A stretch of DNA of 64,000 nt from Haloactinomyces albus. GTDB lineage: Bacteria > Actinomycetota > Actinomycetes > Mycobacteriales > Pseudonocardiaceae. Where the stretch lies: NCBI RefSeq assembly GCF_031458135.1, contig NZ_JAVDXW010000001.1:2852001-2916000 (forward strand), in the 5' to 3' direction. This document shows, in pieces, positions 16,389 to 27,236 of the stretch. The first letter of the stretch is position 1, and every line of letters begins with the position of its first letter. The position numbers were made by a program, and so were the translations under genes. Below the pieces are notes generated by a model. That model ran no database searches. It was given only the letters and a program-made list of their open reading frames with translations, and was not told the origin of the DNA.

Positions 16389-17906
16389 ATGTCCACTCAG
16401 CAAGCCGACCACGGATCCGAGGTGTCCCGAGCGGATTCCTCGGACGTGCCCGCCCGATCGATCAGCGACCGGCTCTACAACCAGGATCTGGCCCCGACCA
16501 AGCGGGCCGACCGCCCGTGGAGCGCTTACAACGTCTTCACGCTGTGGGCCAACGACGTGCACAGCCTCGGCAACTATGCCTTCGCGATCGGGTTGTTCGC
16601 GCTTGGGCTCGGCGGCTGGCAGATCCTGCTCACCTTCGCACTCGGTGGGCTCATGATCCTCCTGCTGCTGAACCTGTCGGGGTACGCGGGCTACAAGACC
16701 GGCGTGCCCTTCCCCGTCATGAGCCGGATCGCGTTCGGTATCCGTGGCGGCCAGATTTCCTCGCTCGTCCGCGGGTGTGTGGCCATCGCGTGGTTCGGGA
16801 TCCAGACCTACCTGGCCTCGGCCGTGTTGCGGGTGATGCTCATCGCGATATTCCCGTCCCTGCAGGACCTCGATGCGAACTCGTTCCTCGGGCTCTCCAC
16901 ACTCGGCTGGATCACGTTCGTGTTCCTGTGGGTGGTGCAGACCGTCATCGCCAGCTACGGCATGGAGATGATCCGCCGGTACCTGTCGTTCGCCGGTCCC
17001 GTGGTCCTGGTGACGTTGCTGTCGATCGCCGTGTGGATGTTCATCGAAGCCGGCGGTTCGATCGCGTTCCCGGCCGATCGGGGGCCGACCGGCGCGGCCA
17101 TGTGGGGCGAGATTCTGACCGGGAGTGCCCTGTGGGTCGTCATCTACGGCACGTTCATGCTCAACTTCTGCGACTTCACTCGCTCGGCCAAGTCGAAGTC
17201 CTGCATCACGCGCGGGAACTTCTTCGGAATTTTCGTGAACATGCTGTTCTTCGCCGGCATCGTGGTGGTGCTCGCGGGGGCTCAGTTCCGGATCAACGGA
17301 CAGATCATCGAGAGTCCGCAAGACGTCGTGGAGAAGATCCCGAACCTCCTGCTGCTGTCCATCGCCTGCCTGGTGCTGGTGATACTCACGATCGCGGTGA
17401 ACCTGCTCGCCAACTTCGTCGCCCCGATCTACATGTTCACCAACCTGCTGCCACACAAGGTCGACTTCCGTGGCGCCGCGGTACTGACCGCGATCTTCGG
17501 TCTGGTGATCCTGCCGTGGAACCTCTACAACAGCCCCACCATGATCAACTACTTTCTGGGTGGGCTCGGCGCGGCCCTCGGGCCGGTGTTCGGCATCATC
17601 ATGGCCGACTACTGGGTGCTGCGCAGGGCGAGGATCGACATTCCCGCGCTGTACACCGGCGATCCGAATGGCGCGTACCACTACCGTTCCGGCGTCAATC
17701 GGCGGGCGTTCGCCGCGCTGATCCCGGCGTGCGGGTTGGCCGTCGTGCTGGCGCTGGTGCCGGTGTTCGAAGCCGTGTCCGGGTACTCCTGGTTCTTCGG
17801 CGCTGGGTCGGCGGCCGTGCTCTACCTGGTCATCGCCGACCGGCGGGCACAGTTCCAGGATGTCGACGGCGAGGACATCGCCGTGCCCAGCGTCGGCGGG
17901 CACTAG
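16389..17906 (+). CDS. NCS1 permease (allantoin/hydantoin/uracil type)
   Basis: A 505-residue, about 12-TM transporter. SDRLYNQDLAPTKRADRPWSA followed by NVFTLWANDVHSLGNYAFA is the classic NCS1 N-terminus, and GVPFPVMSRIAFGIRG is the TM3 region. The family includes the PucI allantoin permease and Mhp1 hydantoin permease. The gene precedes an allantoin-racemase-like gene and allantoinase, so allantoin or a related ureide is the likely substrate. GGAG lies 6-7 nt upstream of the ATG. Confidence 0.92.
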   Translation: MSTQQADHGSEVSRADSSDVPARSISDRLYNQDLAPTKRADRPWSAYNVFTLWANDVHSLGNYAFAIGLFALGLGGWQILLTFALGGLMILLLLNLSGYAGYKTGVPFPVMSRIAFGIRGGQISSLVRGCVAIAWFGIQTYLASAVLRVMLIAIFPSLQDLDANSFLGLSTLGWITFVFLWVVQTVIASYGMEMIRRYLSFAGPVVLVTLLSIAVWMFIEAGGSIAFPADRGPTGAAMWGEILTGSALWVVIYGTFMLNFCDFTRSAKSKSCITRGNFFGIFVNMLFFAGIVVVLAGAQFRINGQIIESPQDVVEKIPNLLLLSIACLVLVILTIAVNLLANFVAPIYMFTNLLPHKVDFRGAAVLTAIFGLVILPWNLYNSPTMINYFLGGLGAALGPVFGIIMADYWVLRRARIDIPALYTGDPNGAYHYRSGVNRRAFAALIPACGLAVVLALVPVFEAVSGYSWFFGAGSAAVLYLVIADRRAQFQDVDGEDIAVPSVGGH

Positions 17907-17950
17907 CCGCGAGGTAGCCGATCGCCAGGATATCGAAGGGTACGGAGAAT

Positions 17951-18673
17951 ATGCGGATACTCGTTGTCAATGTGAACACCACCGAGGCGATGACCGAGGC
18001 TATCGCCGACACGGCACGATCGGTCGCCTCGGCGGACACCGAGATCGCCGGACTGACACCGGAGTTCGGCGCGGAGTCGGTGGAAGGCAACTTCGAGAGC
18101 TACCTGGCCGCCGTAGCCGTGATGCAGCGCGTCACGACCTACCCGGAACCCTACGACGCCGTCATTCAGGCCGGATACGGTGAACACGGCAGAGAGGGGC
18201 TGCAGGAACTCCTCGACGTGCCCGTCGTCGACATCACCGAGGCGGCGGCGAGCACGGCGATGTACCTCGGGTACAAGTACTCGGTCGTGACCACATTGGA
18301 TCGTACGGTCCCGCTCATCGAGGACCGGCTCAAACTCGCCGGGCTCGACGCCAGGTGCGCGTCGGTGCGTGCGAGCGGTCTGACGGTGCTCGAACTCGAT
18401 CAGGACCGCGCTGCCACGACCAGGGGCATCGTCGACCAGGCGGAAAACGCCGTGTGCTCCGACCGGGCGGAGGTCATCTGTCTCGGCTGTGGCGGAATGG
18501 CGGGTCTGGACGAGGAAATCACGGCCAAGACGGGCGTTCCCGTCGTGGACGGCGTGGCCGCCGCGGTCACGGTGGCCGAATCACTGGTACGGCTGGGGCT
18601 GCACACGTCGAAGACGCGAACCTATCGCCAGCCGCGCCCCAAGACGATCCGCGGCTGGCCGTTCGAGCGGTGA
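17951..18673 (+). CDS. Asp/Glu-racemase superfamily protein, allantoin/hydantoin racemase-like
   Basis: A 240-residue protein whose N-terminus (MRILVVNVNTTEAMTEAIAD) and overall layout match hydantoin/allantoin racemases. These use two catalytic cysteines, one in a CFGDPG-like motif and one in LGCGGM. Here the second is present (Cys180) but the first motif reads AGYGEHG, placing Gly75 at the cysteine position. Gly plus a single Cys is the arrangement of arylmalonate decarboxylase (Gly74/Cys188). It lies between an allantoin-type permease and allantoinase. Racemisation by the usual two-Cys mechanism looks impossible; the true reaction is uncertain. Confidence 0.8.
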   Translation: MRILVVNVNTTEAMTEAIADTARSVASADTEIAGLTPEFGAESVEGNFESYLAAVAVMQRVTTYPEPYDAVIQAGYGEHGREGLQELLDVPVVDITEAAASTAMYLGYKYSVVTTLDRTVPLIEDRLKLAGLDARCASVRASGLTVLELDQDRAATTRGIVDQAENAVCSDRAEVICLGCGGMAGLDEEITAKTGVPVVDGVAAAVTVAESLVRLGLHTSKTRTYRQPRPKTIRGWPFER

Positions 18674-18843
18674 CGGTTGGATGTGTTGTTCGGTGAGGCC
18701 AGGTACGCGGGTGGGTGACCGTCGACACCGGTGCCGGCGCCGGCGGACGATCTCGGGCGCACGGCCGCAAGACGCGGCAGGGCTTGACCGGCGCCGATCC
18801 AGGGTTCAACATTTTGTTTAATCGCGAACGAGGAGGAGATGCA

Positions 18844-20238
18844 TTGGTCGAGTCAGCACCCCGGGCATCAGCACCGGCGAGCACCGGGACGGGATTCGAT
18901 GTGGTGTTCCGCGCGCCGCGCCTGATCGGTCCGAACGGGGAGGTCTCCGGTAGCGTCGGTGTCCGCGACGGCCGCATCGTCGCCATCGAGACACTGGATG
19001 CCGCCCTCGATGCCGCGCGGGAGGTCGAACTCGGTGACGACGAGGTGCTGCTGCCCGGCATGGTGGATACGCATGTCCACGTCAACGACCCCGGCCGCGC
19101 CGAGTGGGAGGGTTTCCCGACCGCGACCCGTGCCGCAGCCGAAGGCGGAATCACCACGATCGTGGACATGCCGCTGAACTGTCTGCCGCCGACCATCGAC
19201 AGCGGTGCGCTGCAGGTCAAGCGCAAGGCAGCCCAGGACCGGGTGCACGTCGACGTGGGCTTCTGGGGCGGTGCGGTACACGGCAATCTGGCCGAGCTGC
19301 GTGGGCTGCACGAGGACGGCGTCTTCGGCTTCAAGTGCTTCCTGCTGCACTCCGGCGTCGACGAGTTCCCGCCGCTGAATGTCACCGAGATGGAGGAGGC
19401 CCTGCGCACGGTCGCGGCACTCGACGCGATGATGATCGTGCACGCCGAGGACTCCGACGCGATCGAGCACGCACCCACGGCCCACGGGGAGGACTACGAC
19501 GACTTCCTGTCCTCCCGTCCCCGAGGCGCGGAGAACATCGCCATCGCCCAGGTGATCGAAGCCGCTCGGCGTACCGGTGCCCGGGTGCACATCCTGCATC
19601 TGTCGTCGTCGGATGCGCTGGCCATGATCGCCTCGGCACGCGCGGACGGCGTCCGGGTGACGGTGGAGACCTGCCCGCACTACCTGAGCTTCACTTCCGA
19701 GGAGATTCCCGACGGCGGTACCCAGTTCAAGTGCTGTCCGCCGATTCGGGAGGCCGCCAACCGTGAACTGCTGTGGCGGGGACTGGCCGACGGCACGATC
19801 GACTGCATCGTCAGCGATCATTCGCCGTGTACGCCGGACCTCAAGCACTTCGACATCGGGGACTTCGGCGTGGCCTGGGGCGGAGTGTCGAGTCTGCAAC
19901 TCGGCCTGTCGGCGATCTGGACGCAGGCGCGTGTGCGTGGGCACGATCTCGCCGACGTGGTTCGGTGGATGTCCTCCCGGCCCGCCGAACTCGCCGGGCT
20001 GCAGCGCAAGGGTGCCATCGCCGTCGGCAACGACGCCGACCTGTGCGTCTTCGCCCCCGATGACGCCTATGTGGTCGACGTCGGCAAGCTGAACCACCGC
20101 AACCCGGTTTCGGCCTACCACGGACGTGCCCTGGCCGGTGTGGTGCGGAATACCTGGCTGCGTGGACACCACATCGCGGGGCCGGACGCGGACAGCTCCA
20201 CTCCGCGCGGGGAGTTTCTGAACCGGGGAGAGGTGTGA
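18844..20238 (+). CDS. allB: Allantoinase
   Basis: A 464-residue cyclic amidohydrolase that opens allantoin to allantoate. Metal-site motifs are VDTHVHVNDPGR, the carboxylated-Lys segment FGFKCFLLHSG, HAED, HILHLSS and SDHSPCTPDLK, which is allantoinase-type. A TTG start at 18844 is preferred because GGAGGAG lies 5-6 nt upstream and the length then matches the family (about 450). An in-frame GTG at 18715 would add 43 low-complexity residues. A weak TTGACC box at 18784 may belong to its promoter. Confidence 0.93.
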   Translation: MVESAPRASAPASTGTGFDVVFRAPRLIGPNGEVSGSVGVRDGRIVAIETLDAALDAAREVELGDDEVLLPGMVDTHVHVNDPGRAEWEGFPTATRAAAEGGITTIVDMPLNCLPPTIDSGALQVKRKAAQDRVHVDVGFWGGAVHGNLAELRGLHEDGVFGFKCFLLHSGVDEFPPLNVTEMEEALRTVAALDAMMIVHAEDSDAIEHAPTAHGEDYDDFLSSRPRGAENIAIAQVIEAARRTGARVHILHLSSSDALAMIASARADGVRVTVETCPHYLSFTSEEIPDGGTQFKCCPPIREAANRELLWRGLADGTIDCIVSDHSPCTPDLKHFDIGDFGVAWGGVSSLQLGLSAIWTQARVRGHDLADVVRWMSSRPAELAGLQRKGAIAVGNDADLCVFAPDDAYVVDVGKLNHRNPVSAYHGRALAGVVRNTWLRGHHIAGPDADSSTPRGEFLNRGEV

Positions 20239-20252
20239 GCGGGCAGCTCACG

Positions 20253-20266
20253 TAACCTGGGGCATT
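20253..20266 (+). promoter_or_regulatory. -10 element giving a nearly leaderless tsaB mRNA
   Basis: TAACCT (20253-20258) ends 8 nt before the GTG start of tsaB, and no ribosome site is visible. This is the TANNNT-N7-start arrangement of actinobacterial leaderless genes. It would let tsaB be transcribed independently of the catabolic genes upstream. Confidence 0.5.
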
Positions 20267-20983
20267 GTGCTCGTCATCGCGCTGGACACCTCGACCCCTG
20301 CGGTCACCGCGGGGCTGGTCGCACTGGATGACGCGGGTCCGCAGCTGCTCGCCGAGCGAGTGACGGTGAACCCGCGGGCACACGGTGAACTGCTCATGCC
20401 TCAGCTCCTGGAGGTTCTGGCCGAGGCGGGCCGTGAGCTCGGCGAGGCGGATGCTCTCGTGGTCGGTTCCGGGCCGGGGCCCTTCACGGGCCTGCGGGTG
20501 GGCATGGTCACCGCTGCCGCGCTCGGACATGCCTGCCCAACACGGGTTCACCCGGTGTGCAGTCTCGACGCGATCGCCGCGCAGGCGCCCGGGGACGACC
20601 CCCTGTTGGTGGCCACCGACGCACGCCGCAAGGAGGTCTACTGGGCGGTTTATGGCGCGCACCGGCCCGGCGGTGCGCGTGCTCGCCTGACGGAGCCGGA
20701 CGTCGAGCGTCCCGAGAACGTGCCGGGCCGGCTCGGAGACCTGGGGGTCCGCAGTGCCGCCGGGGAGATGGCACTGCGTCATCGCGAGGTGTTCGGCCTC
20801 GACGCCGTCGAGCCGAGCTACCCGACTCCGGTGGGCCTGGTTGCCGCCGCCGGTGCCGAGCTACGCGCCGGTACCGACCCGCAGCCGCTGGTACCGCTGT
20901 ACCTGCGCAGGCCGGACGCCGGAACTCCCGGACCGCCGAAGCCGGTGAGTGCCGGTACGGACACCAACCGAGGTCGGACGTGA
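20267..20983 (+). CDS. tsaB: TsaB, t6A biosynthesis scaffold protein
   Basis: A 238-residue ASKHA-fold protein. The N-terminus (LVIALDTSTPAVTAGLV), GSGPGPFTGLRVGM and TDARRKEVYWAVY match TsaB, which dimerises with TsaD in the threonylcarbamoyl-transfer complex. The stop overlaps the rimI start in GTGA. It lies 20 kb from tsaE, unlike in related genomes. Confidence 0.95.
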   Translation: MLVIALDTSTPAVTAGLVALDDAGPQLLAERVTVNPRAHGELLMPQLLEVLAEAGRELGEADALVVGSGPGPFTGLRVGMVTAAALGHACPTRVHPVCSLDAIAAQAPGDDPLLVATDARRKEVYWAVYGAHRPGGARARLTEPDVERPENVPGRLGDLGVRSAAGEMALRHREVFGLDAVEPSYPTPVGLVAAAGAELRAGTDPQPLVPLYLRRPDAGTPGPPKPVSAGTDTNRGRT

Positions 20984-21501
20984 GCGAGATTTCCGATTTC
21001 GTGCCGGGCACCGACGGGACCGTGCACCTGGCCAAGCTGCTTCGCCGTGATCTGGCTCGTTGCGCCGAGCTGGAGCGAATCCTGTTCCCCGGCGACGATC
21101 CCTGGTCCGAGTCCGCGTTCGTCTCCGAACTCAAGCGTGGGCACTTCTATCTCGGTGCCTATGACGAGCAGGAGCGTTTACTGGGCTATGCCGGGCTCGC
21201 CCTGGTCGGACATCCGCCCCGGGCAGAGGCCGAAGTGCACACCATCGCCGTCGATCCCGAGTACCAAGGACGGGGCATCGGTCGTGCACTGCTGCGCAGC
21301 TTGCTGAACAAGGCCGATGAGTGGCAGGCGCGGACGTTTCTGGAAGTGCGGACCGACAACGATGCCGCCGTTGCGCTCTACCGCGAACACGGATTCGAGG
21401 TCGTGGGAGTGCGCAAGCGTTATTACCAGCCCTCCGGTGCGGACGCGCACACCATGATGCGTCCCGCGTCATCCACTGTGGAGGAAGGTGGTGGGACATG
21501 A
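20980..21501 (+). CDS. rimI: RimI-like N-acetyltransferase
   Basis: A 173-residue GNAT protein. The acetyl-CoA motif is [20 protein letters not shown], and [24 protein letters not shown] is the usual RimI C-terminus. An N-terminal extension of about 25 residues precedes the domain. RimI acetylates N-terminal amines (classically ribosomal S18). It overlaps tsaB by 4 nt and tsaD by 4 nt, a coupled operon typical of actinobacteria. Confidence 0.92.
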   Translation: MSEISDFVPGTDGTVHLAKLLRRDLARCAELERILFPGDDPWSESAFVSELKRGHFYLGAYDEQERLLGYAGLALVGHPPRAEAEVHTIAVDPEYQGRGIGRALLRSLLNKADEWQARTFLEVRTDNDAAVALYREHGFEVVGVRKRYYQPSGADAHTMMRPASSTVEEGGGT

Positions 21502-22574
21502 GCGCCGCCGGCATCACGGCCGAACCCGGCCGGATCGTGCTGGGGATCGAGACCTCGTGCGACGAGACGGGTGTCGGTCTGGTGCGGTTGCTGCCGGACG
21601 GGTCGGTCCGGTTGCTCGCCGACGCCGTGGCATCCAGTGTTGACCAGCACGCCCGCTTCGGCGGCGTGGTGCCGGAAATCGCGAGTCGGGCACATCTCGA
21701 AGCGATGGCACCGACTGCGCGTCGGGCACTGGACGAGGCCGGACTCGAACTTTCCGATGTGGACGCGGTCGCCGTCACAGCAGGGCCCGGCCTGGCGGGT
21801 GCGCTGATGGTCGGTGTCGCGGCCGCGAAGGCCTACGCCAGTGCGCTGGGCGTGCCGTTGTACGGGGTCAACCACCTCGCCGGGCACGTCGCCGTGGACA
21901 CCCTGGAACACGGACCGCTGCCTGCGCGGTGCCTGGCGATGCTGGTCTCCGGTGGGCACACCCAGTTGCTCTCGGTCGCCGGGATCGCCGAGGAGGTCAT
22001 CCCCATCGGTTCGACGATCGATGATGCCGCCGGTGAGGCCTACGACAAGGTTGCCCGACTGCTGGATCTTCCGTACCCCGGTGGGCCACCGATCGACAGG
22101 ATGGCTCGGGCAGGGGACCCGAACGCGATCGCGTTCCCGCGCGGACTGACCGGGCCGCGCGATGCCCGCAACGACTTTTCCTTCTCGGGGCTGAAGACCG
22201 CTGTCGCGCGGTGGGTGGAGCAGACCCGCCGCGACGGGAGGGAGGTGCCCGTGGAGGACGTGTGTGCCTCGTTCCAGGAGGCGGTGGCCGACGTGCTGAC
22301 CGCGAAGGCGGTTCGGGCCGCCGGGGACCTCGACGTCGACACTCTGGTGATTTCGGGAGGTGTCGCCGCGAACTCCCGGCTGGCGAGCCTCGCCGCCGAT
22401 CGTTGTGCCGCGGCGGGACTCACACTGCGCGTGCCGCGCCCGCGGTTGTGCACCGACAACGGCGCGATGATCGCCGCACTGGGCGCCCATGTGCTCGCCT
22501 CCGGTGCCGAACCGTCCCCATCGGGTATCCCCGCGGATCCGGGCTTGCCGGTGGAAACCGTCGTCCTACGCTGA
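21498..22574 (+). CDS. tsaD: TsaD, tRNA N6-adenosine threonylcarbamoyltransferase
   Basis: A 358-residue Kae1/Qri7/TsaD enzyme that transfers the threonylcarbamoyl group to A37 of tRNA. Signatures are [15 protein letters not shown], the metal-binding pair in [31 protein letters not shown] and [11 protein letters not shown]. It is full length and ends the tsaB-rimI-tsaD operon. A palindromic repeat follows 22 bp after the stop. Confidence 0.97.
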   Translation: MSAAGITAEPGRIVLGIETSCDETGVGLVRLLPDGSVRLLADAVASSVDQHARFGGVVPEIASRAHLEAMAPTARRALDEAGLELSDVDAVAVTAGPGLAGALMVGVAAAKAYASALGVPLYGVNHLAGHVAVDTLEHGPLPARCLAMLVSGGHTQLLSVAGIAEEVIPIGSTIDDAAGEAYDKVARLLDLPYPGGPPIDRMARAGDPNAIAFPRGLTGPRDARNDFSFSGLKTAVARWVEQTRRDGREVPVEDVCASFQEAVADVLTAKAVRAAGDLDVDTLVISGGVAANSRLASLAADRCAAAGLTLRVPRPRLCTDNGAMIAALGAHVLASGAEPSPSGIPADPGLPVETVVLR

Positions 22575-22596
22575 GCCCCGGCGCCGGTGCTTTTTG

Positions 22597-22640
22597 CAGT
22601 TTCGCGCGAAACCGCATTTTTGTGATTTCGCGCGAAACTG
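22597..22640. repeat. 44-bp palindromic repeat, copy 1
   Basis: Two TTTCGCGCGAAA cores (22600-22611 and 22626-22637) lie 26 bp apart within an almost perfect 20-bp inverted repeat with a TTTT loop. It lies between convergent tsaD and phoD, in a terminator position. Near-identical copies are at 37330 and 43067. Confidence 0.85.
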
Positions 22641-22718
22641 CACCAATGACGTGCACAACTGTCCACATGCGCGTCTGTTGTCCCCAAGCAACCGGTGCTG
22701 GACACTCGCGAGTCGAGC

Positions 22719-24287
22719 TTATGCCCGGTGCAGGGTGGGGTCGCCGTCCTCGACCACGAAGCTGGCTGCGGTCTCGACCTGCGCTCCCTTGCGTGTCACG
22801 TACGGCAGCACGCGGTAATCCGTGCGCAGCCGGCTGCCGGTGAACTTCGTCCGGACGTAGCCGCGCCGGTCCTTGTAGAACTTCACGTGCGGATTGTCGT
22901 CGAGCACGCCCTGATTGGTGTCGTCGCTGCCGTCACCGAAGCTGGTGATCGAGGTGGTGACGAACTCGGTCCCGGCCGGCTTCGAGTCCGGATGGTCGTG
23001 CGAGTCCTTGATCTCGGCGGCCCAGTGTCGGTGCACGTCGCCGGTGAGTACGACACCGTTGCGGACCTTGCTGTTACCCATCGCGTGGGCGATCCGATCG
23101 CGGTTGGCGACGTAACCGTCCCAGGCATCCATGTTGTAGCCCTCCTCGGAGCCCGGAGTCAGGTCCAGCTGGGAGAAGAAGACCTGCTGGCCCAGCACGT
23201 CCCAGCGCGCGGAGGTGTTGTGGAAACCGTCGATGATCCACCGCTCCTGCTTGTCACCGGTGATGCTGCGCTTCGGGTCGAAGCGCTCCGGGCACTCCAC
23301 GTTGTACCCGTCACCGCAGGCCTGGTCGTCGCGGTACTGGCGGGTGTCGAGCATGTGGAAGTTGGCCAGCCCACCCCACTGGATTCGCCGGTAGAGCTGC
23401 ATGTCGATGCCGCGGGGTTTCGAGGTGCTGCGTAGCGGCATGTTCTCGTAGTAGGCCTGGAACGCAGCCGCGCGCCGTTCCAGGAAGTTCGGATCCGGCT
23501 GCTCGGGGACCTCGTCGGCCCAGTTGTTCTCGGCCTCGTGGTCGTCCCAGATCACCAGCCACGGCGCGATCGAATGCGCGAGCTGCAGGTCCTGGTCGGT
23601 TTTGTACTGGGCGTGGCGCTGTCGGTAGTTGGCCAGTGTCCGGGTCTCCGGTCCGAGTACCGTGCGCACATCGTCCTCGGAGGCGGGGTACTCGTACTGA
23701 TAGTCGCCCAGATGCAGGATCAGTCCGGGCTCCTCTTCGGCCATGCGGCGGTAGGCGGTGAAGTAGCCCGCGCCGTAGTGCGAGCACGAGGCGAAGCACA
23801 TGGTCAGCTCTCCGAGCGTGCCGGGTGCGGGTGCTGTTCGGGTACGTCCGGCGGGGGAGACCTCACCCCTGGTTCGGAAGCGGTAGAAGTACTCCGCTCC
23901 GGGACGGAGCCCCTCGACCTCCACGTGCACGCTGTGCCCCAGTTCGGGGACGGCTTCGGTTTTGCCGCGCTGCACGACCTCCTTGAAGTTTTCGTCCTCG
24001 GCGACCTCCCAGTGCACCGGGATCGCTTTGTCCGGCATTCCGCCCCTGCCGTCCTCGGCGGTCGGTTCCGGAGCAAGGCGTGTCCACAGCACGACGCCGC
24101 TGGGCAACGGATCACCGGAGGCGACACCGAGGGTGAAGGGATCGGCGAGGCGGCCGGTGCCTGCGCCACGGCGGCCCAGGTTGTCGGCGAGCGCGGGGGC
24201 ACCGACAGCGGTCGCCCCGAGTGCGGCGGCACCGCCGAGCAGAACCGCGCGACGGTTGACGGGTTCGGACGCGCTGGAATCGGACAT
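22719..24287 (-). CDS. phoD: Secreted PhoD-like alkaline phosphatase
   Basis: A 522-residue phosphodiesterase/alkaline phosphatase. A Tat signal is visible (VNRRAVLLGGAAALGATAVG, then an APALA cleavage region). The N-terminal beta domain (about 45-150) is followed by the catalytic domain with CFASCSHY, LHLGDYQYEYP, IWDDHEAENNW and VLTGDVHRHWAAE metal motifs. The ATG at 24287 has GGAGG 5 nt upstream. PhoD enzymes release phosphate from diesters and teichoic-acid-like polymers outside the cell. No operon partner is seen. Confidence 0.93.
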   Translation of the reverse strand: MSDSSASEPVNRRAVLLGGAAALGATAVGAPALADNLGRRGAGTGRLADPFTLGVASGDPLPSGVVLWTRLAPEPTAEDGRGGMPDKAIPVHWEVAEDENFKEVVQRGKTEAVPELGHSVHVEVEGLRPGAEYFYRFRTRGEVSPAGRTRTAPAPGTLGELTMCFASCSHYGAGYFTAYRRMAEEEPGLILHLGDYQYEYPASEDDVRTVLGPETRTLANYRQRHAQYKTDQDLQLAHSIAPWLVIWDDHEAENNWADEVPEQPDPNFLERRAAAFQAYYENMPLRSTSKPRGIDMQLYRRIQWGGLANFHMLDTRQYRDDQACGDGYNVECPERFDPKRSITGDKQERWIIDGFHNTSARWDVLGQQVFFSQLDLTPGSEEGYNMDAWDGYVANRDRIAHAMGNSKVRNGVVLTGDVHRHWAAEIKDSHDHPDSKPAGTEFVTTSITSFGDGSDDTNQGVLDDNPHVKFYKDRRGYVRTKFTGSRLRTDYRVLPYVTRKGAQVETAASFVVEDGDPTLHRA

Positions 24288-24822
24288 CTCGTCCTCCGGA
24301 AGACGATCGCGGAAAACTCCGCTGGAATCTTCACTCGAACGAGTGGACCGGGGATACGGATGGCCGGTGGGCATCAGGTGAACACTCGGCGACACGGCCG
24401 TGCCGATGCTCTCCACCGTTGGGGAGTCCCGAGCAGGGGAGGAGCTCGGGCTGTGGACGAGCCCGAGTCGTGGAGGGGGTGAGTCATATCCGACGTCGGC
24501 CGGGGCGATGCGGTGGGCCGGAGGGGCCGGGTGGGTGGGACGGTCGTGGGCGACGCTTCCACGGCTGGTTCGTGGGCCTCGTCGGTACAGCCATGGCGAG
24601 CAACCTAGGGCAAGCACTCAACGGTGTTACAGGCCCCCGGTCGAAGTGGCGCCTTTCGGTAAGTGACCGACCGGTGGCGGGGATCTTCCCGGATTCGTGT
24701 TTTCCACATCTGCCGGGCCGAGCGCTGCCGTTGCGCCTGCTCCGATCGCGAGTACCGTTCCCCGCATCGGGGGGTGAACGGCTCGGGAGACAGGCAGGGC
24801 ATCCCTCAATGGTGGGGTGTTG
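24288..24822. other. Non-coding region between phoD and groES
   Basis: I see no convincing gene in these 535 bp. A CACTCG-AA-CGAGTG palindrome (24332-24345), 45 bp upstream of the phoD start, is a possible operator. Bases 24654-24677 (TTTCGGT then AAGTGACCGACCGGTGG) nearly repeat a segment upstream of the bldM gene at 28961. Confidence 0.4.
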
Positions 24823-24856
24823 TTGAAGGCTGGCACTCTCCTCGGTAGAGTGCTAG
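24823..24856 (+). promoter_or_regulatory. groES promoter overlapped by a CIRCE operator
   Basis: TTGAAG (24823-24828) and TAGAGT (24846-24851) are 17 bp apart. A perfect CIRCE element, TGGCACTC (24831-24838), nine bases, then GAGTGCTAG (24848-24856), covers the spacer and -10 box. CIRCE is the HrcA repressor site, so the operon should be induced by heat. Confidence 0.92.
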
Positions 24857-24960
24857 AACAACGGCGCCGGAGCGCCCCGGCACCCGCGACGGCGGGGAGC
24901 CACGGAGCCGTTGCATATCCAGCCAACGCTTCGAAGGCCCCGGAAGGTGGAGGTCAGACC

Positions 24961-25251
24961 GTGGCGAGTATCAAGCCGCTTGAGGACAAGATCGTTGTCC
25001 AGGCGAGCGAGGCCGAGACGACGACTGCGTCCGGCATCGTGATCCCGGACACGGCCAAGGAAAAGCCCCAGGAGGGCAAGGTTCTGGCTGTCGGCCCCGG
25101 CCGCGTCGACGAGAAGGGCAACCGGATCCCGCTCGACGTCAACGAAGGCGACGTCGTCATCTACTCCAAGTACGGCGGGACCGAGGTCAAGTACAACGGT
25201 GAGGAGTACCTGGTGCTCTCCGCCCGCGACGTGCTGGCTGTCGTCAACTGA
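24961..25251 (+). CDS. groES: Co-chaperonin GroES
   Basis: A 96-residue GroES from a GTG start with GGAGG 7-8 nt upstream. [20 protein letters not shown] (mobile loop region), [13 protein letters not shown] and [13 protein letters not shown] are typical. It caps GroEL during folding. It has a CIRCE-controlled promoter about 110 bp upstream and a strong hairpin just downstream. Confidence 0.97.
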   Translation: MASIKPLEDKIVVQASEAETTTASGIVIPDTAKEKPQEGKVLAVGPGRVDEKGNRIPLDVNEGDVVIYSKYGGTEVKYNGEEYLVLSARDVLAVVN

Positions 25252-25278
25252 GACCAGCGCTGCCAGAGCGCAGTAGCG

Positions 25279-25315
25279 CCGCCCCGGCGGTCCCGCCACC
25301 GGGACGCCGGGGCGG
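25279..25315 (+). terminator. Strong hairpin between groES and groEL
   Basis: A 15-bp stem with one bulge, CCGCCCCGGCG plus TCCC on the left (25279-25294) and the matching arm at 25301-25315, with a GCCACC loop. The groES-groEL gap is 333 bp, longer than usual. The remaining 269 bp to groEL contain no gene I recognise and no second CIRCE. The hairpin may lower groEL read-through relative to groES or give a processing site. Confidence 0.65.
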
Positions 25316-25581
25316 TCGCATGTGAAAACTGTTCTCGGACTGGGTCCGTGGTTGCTCCAACCGCCGCTTCCGGGGACGTCATCGTGCTCCGCACGAGCGC
25401 AAAACCCGTGCCGGTGTCCCTCGATGGGCTGCACCGGTGGCCGATCCGGGCACGGTGCCGCCAGTGCCGGAAAAGATCACTCTCGGGAAAGAGCCCCAGG
25501 TGATCGCACCGGCCTCGCACGGATACGTGGAACAGTTTTCGAGAACGGACACTCACCGCATTCATGCTGAAGGGCTGTTGA

Positions 25582-27198
<1,617 letters not shown>

Positions 27199-27236
27199 GA
27201 CACGACACTGGAGTGATCCCCTCGGGATCATCCGGG

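Noticed and set aside
14163-17903. Very long open frame (over 1200 codons) on the minus strand
   Set aside because: It runs antisense through glycerate kinase, the GntR regulator and the NCS1 permease, all clear genes on the plus strand. Its translation is His/Arg/Gln-rich with no domain, which is usual for antisense frames in GC-rich DNA.
25322-25570. Small gene between groES and groEL
   Set aside because: The 82-codon frame has a Cys/Pro/Gly-rich translation without ribosome site or recognisable motif.
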